Shown here piece after piece: positions 55,960 to 64,000 of a DNA stretch of 64,000 bases. The stretch's first letter is position 1; every line of letters begins with the position of its first letter. Position numbers and translations under genes: made by a program. The stretch is from Bifidobacterium sp. B4142 (GTDB lineage Bacteria; Actinomycetota; Actinomycetes; Actinomycetales; Bifidobacteriaceae). Location: the NCBI RefSeq assembly GCF_026537325.1, contig NZ_JAFNMJ010000004.1, forward strand, positions 1 through 64,000, read 5' to 3'. Below the pieces are notes generated by a model that did no database searches, was not told the DNA's origin, and saw nothing but the letters and a program-made list of their open reading frames with translations.

Positions 55960-57285
55960 TCAATCCTTGGCGATCGGAAGGCCATAATCCTTCAGTGTGG
56001 CAAGGGATGTCTTCTGTGCTGCATCGAAGGCATCGGAGACCTTAGCTTGACCCTTGCCGGCCTTGTCGGCAGCCTCGCCGACGGCGCTGCTCACCGCGGA
56101 GAATCCGGGCATGTAGTTGAAGGAGCCCATGTTGGCGTTGGCCTTGGCAAACTCCGCCATCACGTCCTGCCCGCCGAAGAACTCGGTCCAGGACTGGGGG
56201 GTCTTGGCTTTCTCGGTGGAGGCCGCGACAATCAGACCCTGAGAGGTCAGATCAGGCACCTGGGTGTTGAACCAATCCAGGAACTCCATGGCCTCTGCCT
56301 TGTGCTTGGTGCCCTTGATGGCTGCAACGCCCGAACCGCCGTTGGGTCCGGTCTTCTCGCCGTTCTTGAACCAGTCGCCGATCTGGGTGACCCTCCACTG
56401 GCCCTTGCCGGCATCACCGATCCAGTCCATCATGATCGGGGCATTCCAGGCGGCGTCGATGGATCCGATAATGGAGCCGTCATGGAAGGCGCCAGCGAAG
56501 GAGGGGTCGGTGCTGGGGGTCAGGTTCATCGCCTTGGCATCGAGCAGCTGCTGGTAGAAGTCGGCTGTGGCCTTGGAGCCGGGCGTATCAACGTTGACGA
56601 CCCACTTGCCGTCCTTGATTTTGTACCAGGGAGATGACGCACCGGAAAGGGCGGAGAAGGCCATGCCTGCACCATCGGGCTGGTAGGTCATGATGTACTT
56701 GCCCTGAGCCGCTGCCTTCTTGGCCGATTCGATGAATTCCTCGGCCGTGGTGGGAACCTTAATGCCCAGCTTGTCGAATTCCGTCTTGTTGTAGTAGTAG
56801 ACCATGGGGCCGGTATCCTGGGGCAGACCGAAGACCTTGCCGTCCACGCTCATGAGCTTGCTGGGACCCTCTGCGAAGTCTTTGGAGTACTTGCCTGCCT
56901 CTGCAGTGACGTCCTCGACGATGCCCTTGGTATAGACCTCGGGCAGCTCAGCGTAACCTACCTGGGCCAGATCGGGAGCATTACCGGCCTTGACGTCGGT
57001 CTCCAGCTTCTTGATCAGGTCGCCGGGGCTGCCGTTGAACTTGGTGGCCTTGACCTGGATGTTCGGGTGATCCTTGTTCCACCTGGCCACGGTGTCCTTG
57101 ACCATGGTCATGCCCTGCTTGTCGGGAAGACGGTGCAGGTATGTCAGTTCGACCTTGCCACCCGACTTGGTGTCACCGCCCTTGCTGGCACCGGATCCGC
57201 CGGAGGAACCGCACCCGGCCAATGCCATGCTTAAGGCCGCCACTGCAGCCATGGCCGCCATTATGCGTTTGCTGCTGGTTCTCAT
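55960..57285 (-). CDS. gltA: Galacto-N-biose/lacto-N-biose-binding lipoprotein
   Basis: This 441-residue solute-binding protein has lipobox LAGC (Cys25) and a Gly/Ser/Lys linker. It continues VELTYLHRLPDKQGMTMVKD and VGYAELPEVYTKGIVEDVTA, then LPQDTGPMVYYYNKTEF. It matches the GL-BP class known from B. longum, which binds lacto-N-biose and galacto-N-biose. AAGGGGTG precedes the ATG. It opens the lnp operon (seven genes to 45696). Its ligand here may also include galacto-N-biose linked to an amino acid or peptide, given the unusual GH101 at the operon end; that is inference. Confidence 0.92.
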   Translation of the reverse strand: MRTSSKRIMAAMAAVAALSMALAGCGSSGGSGASKGGDTKSGGKVELTYLHRLPDKQGMTMVKDTVARWNKDHPNIQVKATKFNGSPGDLIKKLETDVKAGNAPDLAQVGYAELPEVYTKGIVEDVTAEAGKYSKDFAEGPSKLMSVDGKVFGLPQDTGPMVYYYNKTEFDKLGIKVPTTAEEFIESAKKAAAQGKYIMTYQPDGAGMAFSALSGASSPWYKIKDGKWVVNVDTPGSKATADFYQQLLDAKAMNLTPSTDPSFAGAFHDGSIIGSIDAAWNAPIMMDWIGDAGKGQWRVTQIGDWFKNGEKTGPNGGSGVAAIKGTKHKAEAMEFLDWFNTQVPDLTSQGLIVAASTEKAKTPQSWTEFFGGQDVMAEFAKANANMGSFNYMPGFSAVSSAVGEAADKAGKGQAKVSDAFDAAQKTSLATLKDYGLPIAKD

Positions 57286-57874
57286 CTTGATTCACCCCTT
57301 CATAAAAAACAACATTGTCTTAACCTCGAAGTGCACATTCAGTATAGCAGTACTTATTTGCGAGGACAGTTTATTAATTCAATTACAGGAAATGTAGATT
57401 TAGCAAAGCGGTGCTAAACCACGGGATTTTCATTTGATTATCTTCATTCACAATTGATATCAACCTGTTTGATCAAACGAACTCTAGGCTGGTGTAGCGC
57501 TTTGCGGTAGCAGCGCTTTCGACGACTTCGCCCTATGCCCTATAAGGCAAGCGCTCCTACCTTGTCTGAGAATCCCTCTATGCTTACCCGTAATTGCAAA
57601 GCCACTGAAGAGGTCGCCGAACCTATCAGTAACCGGGATCAGACAGTGCGGTGTCGCGCATTCCCGGCGAAAGGAGGTCCGGCCGAAACGGTTCGGATCC
57701 GCCCATCCGACCCGTTGGGCCCGGGTCGAACAGGTCCGGGACTGTCGCAACCCCATGTTGCGGAGCGCTATGTGCAGTGTCACAGACAGGCAACCCGCCT
57801 GGATTCCGCCTGAGCGGAACTGGCCGGAACCGTCGTCATAGGGCTCTCAGGTCAGTCCAAGGAAAAGAGCAGTT
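57286..57874. other. Regulatory region between the lnp operon and the tandem permeases
   Basis: These 589 bp hold the lnp promoter (AT-rich, 57300-57470) with a palindrome at 57399, and the promoter of the APC permease at 57875. The half near 57480-57870 is GC-richer and has open frames without ribosome sites. I see no gene there. Confidence 0.5.
57399..57418. promoter_or_regulatory. Operator-like palindrome upstream of gltA
   Basis: TTTAGCA and TGCTAAA form a 7-bp inverted repeat with a six-base spacer, about 115 bp before the gltA start. In B. longum the lnp genes are controlled by a ROK-family regulator, NagR. No regulator gene lies beside this operon, so the binding protein is unknown. 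Confidence 0.5.
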
Positions 57875-59350
57875 ATGGCGACCAGGCAGGGCGGAAAGGA
57901 CAGCCCCTCCGCTTCCACCGACCGGGTTCAACGCAACCTTAAAACCCGACACGTCACCATGATCGCCCTGGGCGGCTGCATCGGCACCGGCCTGTTCATG
58001 ACCTCCGGCTCCACCATCGCCAAGGCCGGACCAGGAGGCGCGCTGGTGGCCTACGCGGCCATGGGCCTCATGGTCTATTTCCTGATGACCAGCCTGGGCG
58101 AGCTGGCCACCCACCTGCCCACCTCCGGCTCCTTTGCCGCATACAACGCCCGCTATGTGGATCCGGCCCTGGGATTCGCCATGGGTTGGAACTACTGGCT
58201 GAACTGGGCCATCACCGTGGCTGTGGACATCTCCACCGCCGCCCTGCTGATCCAGTACTGGCTGCCCAACACCCCAGGATGGGTCTGGAGCCTGCTGGTC
58301 CTAGTAGTCATCTTCCTGATCAACGCCCTGACCGTGTCGGCCTTCGGCGAGGCCGAGTTCTGGCTGGCTCTGATCAAGGTGGTAACGGTGATCGTCTTCC
58401 TGGTCATCGGTCTGGCCATGATCTGCGGCATCATGTTCCGCCCAGCCGTGGGCCTGGGCAATTTCACCTACAAGGACGCCCCCTTCGTGGGAGGATTCCC
58501 CGCCATCCTCAACGTCTTTCTGATTGCAGGCTTCTCCTTCCAGGGCACTGAGCTGATCGGGGTCACGGCCGGCGAGTCCGAAAACCCTGGCAAGGCGGTT
58601 CCCAAGGCCATCAACGACGTCTTCTGGCGGATCCTGCTCTTCTACGTGCTGTCCATCTTCGTCATCGCCGCCCTGATCCCCTACACCAGCTCCAATCTGC
58701 TGAGCTCCGCCGAGGGGGACATCGCCATGTCACCCTTCACCATGGTCTTCCAGCGGGCGGGCCTGGCCTCGGCAGCCAGCGTCATGAACGCCATCATCCT
58801 GACCTCGGTCCTCTCGTCCGCCAACTCGGGTGTCTACGCCTCCACCCGGATGCTCTACGCCCTTGCCAAGGACCATTACGCCCCCGCCTTCTTCGGGCAC
58901 ACCACCCGTCACGGCATACCCATGGCCTCGCTGATCGCCACTCTCGTGGTCTCCCTGGCCACCTTTGCCGCCAGCATCTTCGGCCAGCAGATGTACATGT
59001 GGCTGGTGGCCGCCTCGGGGCTGACCGGATTCATCGTCTGGGTCGGCATCGCCCTGAGCCATTACCGCTTCCGTCGCGCCTGGGTGGTCCAAGGCCACCG
59101 GGTTGAGGAGTTGCGCTACCATGCCAAGCTCTTCCCCCTGGGGCCCATCCTGGCCCTGATCCTGTGCATCATCGTCATCGGCGGGCAGAACATCGAGGCC
59201 TTCGTCAACTGGAACTGGCAGGAGATCGGCATCACCTACATCAGCGTGCCCCTGGTGCTTGCCCTCTACCTGGGTTACAAGATCCGGTACCATACCCGGA
59301 TCGTGCCCCTGAAGGAGATGGATTTGAGCGGGGATCCGGAATCGCTATGA
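57875..59350 (+). CDS. Amino acid permease, APC family (first of tandem pair)
   Basis: This 491-residue permease has twelve helices. MIALGGCIGTGLFMTSGSTI marks helix 1, and GTELIGVTAGESENPGKAVP the helix 6 region and the loop after it. The closest known group is lysine- or GABA-type AAT permeases; specificity is not certain. AAGGAAAAG precedes the ATG. The next gene at 59555 encodes a near-identical copy with the same length of core, offset by 1710 bp without gaps in the aligned part. Confidence 0.88.
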   Translation: MATRQGGKDSPSASTDRVQRNLKTRHVTMIALGGCIGTGLFMTSGSTIAKAGPGGALVAYAAMGLMVYFLMTSLGELATHLPTSGSFAAYNARYVDPALGFAMGWNYWLNWAITVAVDISTAALLIQYWLPNTPGWVWSLLVLVVIFLINALTVSAFGEAEFWLALIKVVTVIVFLVIGLAMICGIMFRPAVGLGNFTYKDAPFVGGFPAILNVFLIAGFSFQGTELIGVTAGESENPGKAVPKAINDVFWRILLFYVLSIFVIAALIPYTSSNLLSSAEGDIAMSPFTMVFQRAGLASAASVMNAIILTSVLSSANSGVYASTRMLYALAKDHYAPAFFGHTTRHGIPMASLIATLVVSLATFAASIFGQQMYMWLVAASGLTGFIVWVGIALSHYRFRRAWVVQGHRVEELRYHAKLFPLGPILALILCIIVIGGQNIEAFVNWNWQEIGITYISVPLVLALYLGYKIRYHTRIVPLKEMDLSGDPESL

Positions 59351-59554
59351 CAGATCTGTCAACTACCATGACACATTGTGACCACGGGAGCCGAAAGGCC
59401 ATACCAATGGCATAGACTCCCTAAGCGTTCGAGGACCGGCTCAAGGACCCGGCCATATGAATCCATTCCGGCATCCAGCCGGCATATCAGGAATCGCAAT
59501 TTCAGTACGACCCCGGACTCCCCGGTGCGTCGCCCAGCCAAAAGGAGGAGGATC

Positions 59555-61060
59555 ATGACGCAGAACACCAGCAATGCAGCGTCGAACACCAATCAATCCG
59601 ACCGGGCCGGGCAAGAGCATCATGGCTACGGCAGCGTCAAGCGCAACCTCAAGACCCGCCACATCTCCATGATCGCCCTGGGCGGCTGCATCGGCACCGG
59701 CCTGTTCATGACCTCCGGCTCCACCATCTCTACAGCCGGCCCCGGCGGCGGACTTCTGGCCTACATAGCCATGGGCGTCATGGTCTACTTCCTGATGACC
59801 AGCCTGGGCGAGCTGGCCACCCACCTTCCAGTGTCGGGATCCTTCGCCGCCTACAGCGCCCGCTATGTGGATCCGGCCCTGGGATTCGCCATGGGCTGGG
59901 ACTACTGGCTGAACTGGACCATCTCGGGTGCCGTGGACATCTCCACCGCGGCCCTGCTGATCCAGTACTGGCTGCCCAACACCCCAGGATGGGTCTGGAG
60001 TCTGCTGGTCCTGGTCATCGTCTTCCTGATCAACGCCCTGACAGTCTCCGCATTCGGGGAAACCGAATTCTGGCTCTCACTGATCAAGGTGGCCACCATC
60101 ATCGTCTTCCTGGTCATCGGCATGGCCATGATCTGCGGCATCATGTTCCAGCCGGCGGTCGGCCTGAAGAACTTCACCTACAAGGACGCCCCCTTCGTGG
60201 GAGGATTCCCGGCCATCATGAGCGTCTTCCTGATCGCCGGCTATTCCTTCCAGGGCACCGAGGTAGTGGGCGTGACTGCCGGTGAATCCGAAAACCCCGG
60301 CAAGGCGGTCCCCAAGGCCATCAACGACGTCTTCTGGCGGATCCTGCTCTTCTATGTGCTGTCCATCTTCGTCATCGCCGCCCTGATCCCCTACACCAGC
60401 CCCAACCTCCTGGGAGCCTCCGACGGGAACATCGCCATGTCGCCATTCACCCTGGTCTTCCAGCGGGCCGGCCTGGCCTCGGCAGCCAGCGTCATGAATG
60501 CTGTGGTGCTGACATCCATCCTCTCGGCCGTCAACACCGGGGCCTACGCCTCCAGCCGCATGCTCTACGGACTGGCCAAGGATCACTATGCTCCGGCCAT
60601 CTTCGCCAAGACCACCAAGAGGGGCATCCCCCTGGCAGCTCTGGTGGCCACGGTATGCATGTCTCTGGCCACCTTCGCCTCCAGCATCTTCGGCCAGTCC
60701 TTCTACATGTGGCTGGTGACCGCCACCGGACTGACCGGATTCATCGCCTGGATCGGCATCGCCCTGAGCCACTTCCGCTTCCGGAGAGCCTTCAAGCTCC
60801 AGGGGCACGACCTGAGCGAGCTCAAGTACCACTCCAAGCTTTACCCGTTCGGCCCGGTCCTGGCCATGGTGCTCTGCGTCATCGTCATCGCCGGACAGGA
60901 CATCCCCTCCCTGATCAACCTGAACTGGTCGCACATGGCCATGACCTACTTCAGCGTGGTACTGGTCCTGGTCCTCTACCTGGGCTTCAAGTTCGTCAAC
61001 CACACCAAGATCGTGCGCCTCAAGGACATGGACGTGTCCGGCGCCGAATCCGCCCGCTGA
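59555..61060 (+). CDS. Amino acid permease, APC family (second of tandem pair)
   Basis: This 501-residue paralogue of the preceding gene starts at 59555, backed by the strong site AAAAGGAGGAGGATC. The N-terminal 35 residues differ (MTQNTSNAASNTNQSDRAGQ and onward); from KRNLKTRHISMIALGG on the two are very similar. Differences cluster in loops and in a few helix residues (for example WDYWLNWTISGAVD against WNYWLNWAITVAVD), which may mean related but distinct amino acid substrates. It is followed by a strong hairpin. About 204 bp separate the genes, so it could have its own promoter. Confidence 0.88.
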   Translation: MTQNTSNAASNTNQSDRAGQEHHGYGSVKRNLKTRHISMIALGGCIGTGLFMTSGSTISTAGPGGGLLAYIAMGVMVYFLMTSLGELATHLPVSGSFAAYSARYVDPALGFAMGWDYWLNWTISGAVDISTAALLIQYWLPNTPGWVWSLLVLVIVFLINALTVSAFGETEFWLSLIKVATIIVFLVIGMAMICGIMFQPAVGLKNFTYKDAPFVGGFPAIMSVFLIAGYSFQGTEVVGVTAGESENPGKAVPKAINDVFWRILLFYVLSIFVIAALIPYTSPNLLGASDGNIAMSPFTLVFQRAGLASAASVMNAVVLTSILSAVNTGAYASSRMLYGLAKDHYAPAIFAKTTKRGIPLAALVATVCMSLATFASSIFGQSFYMWLVTATGLTGFIAWIGIALSHFRFRRAFKLQGHDLSELKYHSKLYPFGPVLAMVLCVIVIAGQDIPSLINLNWSHMAMTYFSVVLVLVLYLGFKFVNHTKIVRLKDMDVSGAESAR

Positions 61061-61094
61061 AGCAGCAGGACACGGCGGACACCTTGTAAAAGTG

Positions 61095-61124
61095 CCCCGC
61101 AGATGATCTGTTCCATCTGCGGGG
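61095..61124. terminator. Bidirectional hairpin between permease and GH43-like gene
   Basis: CCCCGCAGATG (61095-61105) pairs perfectly with CATCTGCGGGG (61114-61124) around an 8-base loop. There is no long T-run on either side. It sits between the convergent permease and surface enzyme genes, where it could end transcription both ways. Confidence 0.65.
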
Positions 61125-61146
61125 TACCATCGGGCCAAGCTCAAGC

Positions 61147-64000
61147 CTAGGTCAACGACGATAACATCGACCTTCTGACCGGAATGGCCACCATCAAGGC
61201 CAGCGAGACCATGAGCAAAGCCGCCAAACTTACTGCAGCGACATCCGCCCCGGTGGAGGACAAACCACCGCCCCCGACCGATGCATCACGGACAGGGTCG
61301 TGACGACCATGCCCGCTGGCGCCGGCAGAGATCAGACTGGTACCTTGTCCTATACTGCCGTCCTGCGTCCCGTTTCCGCCCGGTCTGCTGAGGGGAACCA
61401 GGGCCTTGACAGCCTCCTGAAGACCCTTCAGCGCCTCATTAACAGCAGCCTGGTCGGCATCGGGATCGTCATAGACAGCCTGTGCCCGCATTCGAGCCGC
61501 AGTGAAAGCCATCCAGGAACCGGACTCATATTTGCCTTGATCCAAACCATCGGCCTTCTTCAAGGCAGCAGAAAGACCGGATTTGTCGACCTTGGCTATG
61601 GAATCAACCACCTTGACCCGGACTTTCACATCAGGGTGGGCGAGTTCTTCATCCGCATCCATGTCCAGCACAGGCAGACCATCCGCTGCCCAATGTACTC
61701 GGCGCACGAAAGTATCCCGCCCGGAATAGTTGCGGTAGCCATCCGTCTTGTTGGCGTATGCGTGGAAGACGTAGATCTGATTGCCGTCCTCGTCCTCGCT
61801 CCACATGCCATGGCCCGTGCCCAGCTGCCATTTTCCGTTGAAAATGCCTGAATTCTGGATGGGATAGTTAAGGTTGCTCCAACTGGCTGGATTGGTCAGA
61901 TCGGTATTGCCTGATCCGTCGGCCACGGCCATGCCCGTGGTGTAGGTCTTGCCGACCGAGGAACCGGAGTACATCAGATAGAGCTTGCCCTGGTGCAGGG
62001 TTACATTAGGCCCCTCGGCGATTGTGGCGTTCCAGGCGTAATCTGGGGCGACAATCCTCACCGGGTCGGCTGTGACGTGAGCAGGGTCGGCAGGATTCAT
62101 CCTGGCCAAATAGGTGGCGCCCAACTGCTGCCAGACATAATAGGATTGTCCCTTCTGATCCTGGAAGTAGCTCATATCCAAGGACATGCCGACACTTCCA
62201 TCAGCGGCAAGGGCCAGGGGACGCCCGTCGGAACGAGTCACGGCTTGCGGCCGCTCCCAGTTGGAAGCAACGGTCGGGTCGAGGTCATGACCTCCGGCAT
62301 CCTGCTTGAGCTGCATATAGACGGCCTTGCCATTGGTCCACTGGTTTCCGTATCCCGCCATGAACAGGACTGTCAACCTGCCGTTGATCTCGTGAATCTC
62401 GGGCGCCCAGAAGCTGTGCATGATCGGCTGCCCCTCTGCATCAGGATCCCCCGCCTTAAGGATGATGTGTTCCTTGGCGTTGTACCCGTTGGCATCAATC
62501 AACCCGGAATCCTGGCCAAGGGTGTCAGCCAGATCGGCGATGGCATCGGCCATCCGCAGGGGCATATGGGGACTGCCATGCTGCCAGGTGCAGTCTCCTT
62601 CAATGTCGTTGGTGGCGATCATGAGGTACTTGGTATCCACCCGTTCATGACCGTCCACCTGCCGCTTCCACTGCCACTTATAGATGGAGGGGTCAGCGCG
62701 CTCCTCAGCGAAAGGAACTCTGTAGGAGGTCTGGCCAATGGTGCCGGTGACCTCATATTCCCCGACTTTGTTCAAGTCAAGATGCGAGGTATCCCAGTCT
62801 TTGATGGGCAGTGAACCTGTGGAACCATCGGAATAGGTCAGTCGAGCGGTTTTCGGCAGCTTCAATCCGTTTGCTGAACTCCCCTTGGTCACGGTGATGT
62901 CCTTGAAATCGTTCACGCCGGTGTTGGCCAGACGACCGAATCGGGTTTGCAGGGCCTTGACACGGTCCTGATCAATGACGATGGACGAACCGTGGCGATA
63001 GTCATCAATACCCTGAACCTTTGACGCCGGTTGGCTGCCGCCGACTGTGGCGAACCGCCCAACATGAACAGGCCCATGCGCGGAATCCTTGTCCTTGAGC
63101 TCAGCGAAACTGGTGTACTTGGGCACTCCGTTGTCGTCATACCACCCGATCATGGTGGTCTTGGACGCCGTATCGTAGACCCCGTAGGGGCTGTTGACCC
63201 CGTTGGTTTCGCCCAGGTCAATCAGGCCTGCGGAATTCGGGGACTCCTCATAGGCAAGCAGGTCAGCAGACCGGGCAAAAAGCAGATGACCGGGACTGTC
63301 CGGCACATCCGTCCCCCGGTTGGTGCGCACGGAGAGGATACCGTAAGACCCATCCCCCATCATGAAAATCGAGGGATCCTTGAGGCTGCGCGCGTAGTCC
63401 CTGGTGTTCTGGTTGACGGGCTGCGAGGCGTAACCCAGTGGGAAGAAGATGCCATAGTTGCCGTTGTAGGGCTGGTACCGCCCCGAAGCTTCGTCCTTGA
63501 GGGCCAGATGCATGCTGTGCGCGATATCGCCGTTGTTGGCAGTATCCGCCGAGGTCGCATTACGGTCGTAGGCAAGGAGGGTGCTGGCCTTCGACTTGGG
63601 AAGGACTTTCACCTCGAAGTCTTTGACAATAGGTTCAGCAACTCCCGCAGCTGTGATTGTGGCAGTGATCCGTCCAGAGACAGGTTTGTCGCCAGCTATG
63701 GAGACCAGTCCCCCGTCTTGGATGGAGATGCCGGAAGCGGCCTTCAGCTGCAGAGTCGTATGATCCGGAGCCACAGGAAGCTTGGTCCCCGAGGCGATCA
63801 GGGGCGGGATGACGTAACCGTCAGCCGCCTCCTGCAACCTCTCGGCCTTGGTCTTCGTACTCGGTTTTACGGTGATGCGGTAGCTCTTGCTGCCGGTCAA
63901 TCCACGCACTGTGGTGGTAGCCGTCATGGTTACCGTTTGATCCTGAGCGCCGGAGGGCGGCTGGTTGACCATACCTGTATCAGTGATGACCGAAGGATCC
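61147..64000 (-). CDS. Surface GH43-like glycosidase with Ig-like and FIVAR modules (N-terminus beyond window)
   Basis: This is a partial gene: the frame stays open past the ATG at 63972 to the right edge, so at least 951 codons are visible. In order it shows an Ig-like tail (SKSYRITVKPS) and a second Ig-like stretch. A GH43-type beta-propeller part follows with KDPSIFMMGDGSYG (probable catalytic Asp), then a Big_4-like module (LPKTARLTYSDGSTGSLPIK) and the rest of the propeller with SFWAPEIHEINGRLTV and AEGPNVTLHQGKLYLMYSGS (probable acid Glu). A FIVAR repeat (about ALKKADGLDQGKYESGS on) comes next, and the C-terminus has a possible sortase-like LSSTG, a membrane helix and a basic tail. Arabinofuranosidase or xylosidase activity on plant glycans is likely but not proved. 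Confidence 0.82.
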   Translation of the reverse strand, partial: DPSVITDTGMVNQPPSGAQDQTVTMTATTTVRGLTGSKSYRITVKPSTKTKAERLQEAADGYVIPPLIASGTKLPVAPDHTTLQLKAASGISIQDGGLVSIAGDKPVSGRITATITAAGVAEPIVKDFEVKVLPKSKASTLLAYDRNATSADTANNGDIAHSMHLALKDEASGRYQPYNGNYGIFFPLGYASQPVNQNTRDYARSLKDPSIFMMGDGSYGILSVRTNRGTDVPDSPGHLLFARSADLLAYEESPNSAGLIDLGETNGVNSPYGVYDTASKTTMIGWYDDNGVPKYTSFAELKDKDSAHGPVHVGRFATVGGSQPASKVQGIDDYRHGSSIVIDQDRVKALQTRFGRLANTGVNDFKDITVTKGSSANGLKLPKTARLTYSDGSTGSLPIKDWDTSHLDLNKVGEYEVTGTIGQTSYRVPFAEERADPSIYKWQWKRQVDGHERVDTKYLMIATNDIEGDCTWQHGSPHMPLRMADAIADLADTLGQDSGLIDANGYNAKEHIILKAGDPDAEGQPIMHSFWAPEIHEINGRLTVLFMAGYGNQWTNGKAVYMQLKQDAGGHDLDPTVASNWERPQAVTRSDGRPLALAADGSVGMSLDMSYFQDQKGQSYYVWQQLGATYLARMNPADPAHVTADPVRIVAPDYAWNATIAEGPNVTLHQGKLYLMYSGSSVGKTYTTGMAVADGSGNTDLTNPASWSNLNYPIQNSGIFNGKWQLGTGHGMWSEDEDGNQIYVFHAYANKTDGYRNYSGRDTFVRRVHWAADGLPVLDMDADEELAHPDVKVRVKVVDSIAKVDKSGLSAALKKADGLDQGKYESGSWMAFTAARMRAQAVYDDPDADQAAVNEALKGLQEAVKALVPLSRPGGNGTQDGSIGQGTSLISAGASGHGRHDPVRDASVGGGGLSSTGADVAAVSLAALLMVSLALMVAIPVRRSMLSSLT

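Noticed and set aside
57480-57870. Overlapping plus-strand frames before the tandem permeases
   Set aside because: They are Arg/Pro rich, have no good ribosome site and do not resemble known proteins; the stretch is treated as leader DNA.

Overview
The window looks like a Bifidobacterium chromosome (genus fairly sure, species not determined). The evidence is a near-complete lacto-N-biose/galacto-N-biose (lnp) operon with an F6PPK-pathway type sugar lifestyle, several sugar ABC transporters each with its own LacI-family regulator, a bifidobacterial FTR1/P19 iron operon, DUF4186 and a moderately high GC content. I saw no rRNA, tRNA, CRISPR array, insertion sequence or prophage. Functions are assigned from motifs and recalled family knowledge; no database search was run.

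Layout, left to right. (1) 1-2050, minus strand: the edge of a sugar ABC transporter (binding lipoprotein, then the first permease, which runs off the window), with a LacI-type operator upstream. (2) 2586-4353: an HTH-ImmA/IrrE metalloprotease gene overlapping a DUF4411/PIN-like gene, laid out like a toxin-antitoxin pair. (3) 4472-6072: a VOC protein and a 3-hydroxyacyl-CoA dehydrogenase-like protein. (4) 6340-9993, minus: a five-gene operon of coiled-coil membrane protein, zinc-ribbon/TPR protein, unknown protein, SPFH-SHOCT protein and membrane protein. It resembles a membrane-stress module and lies, together with regions 2 and 3, between a G14 tract and a C10 tract. (5) 10442-12100: a ProP-like MHS transporter. 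(6) 12330-18764: a GH2 glycosidase with its own ABC transporter and a divergent LacI regulator. (7) 18910-25027: LacI regulator, ribose-type ABC transporter and an unrecognised 473-residue protein in one operon. (8) 25045-26936: DUF4186 protein and cyclopropane fatty acid synthase, divergent.

(9) 27012-34638, minus: an iron operon, in transcription order FTR1 permease, P19 lipoprotein, DUF2318 membrane protein, two FtsX-type permeases, ATPase and FMN-binding lipoprotein. (10) 34825-42202, minus: binding protein, two permeases, GH172, GH32 and LacI regulator. GH172 with GH32 suggests uptake and breakdown of difructose dianhydride or a related fructose disaccharide. (11) 42364-45586: two divergent amino acid permeases. 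(12) 45696-57418, minus: the lnp operon, gltABC-lnpA-nahK-galT, in which the last gene is a GH101 endo-alpha-N-acetylgalactosaminidase without a signal peptide, in the place where B. longum has galE (lnpD). (13) 57875-61060: two tandem, very similar amino acid permeases. (14) 61147 to the right edge, minus: the C-terminal part of a surface GH43-like enzyme with Ig-like and FIVAR modules.

The main theme is glycan capture: oligosaccharides are bound by lipoproteins, imported by ABC transporters and cut in the cytoplasm by hydrolases or a phosphorylase. The most interesting points are the apparently cytoplasmic GH101 built into the lnp operon, the GH172/GH32 locus, the unassigned protein in the ribose-type operon and the SPFH operon.
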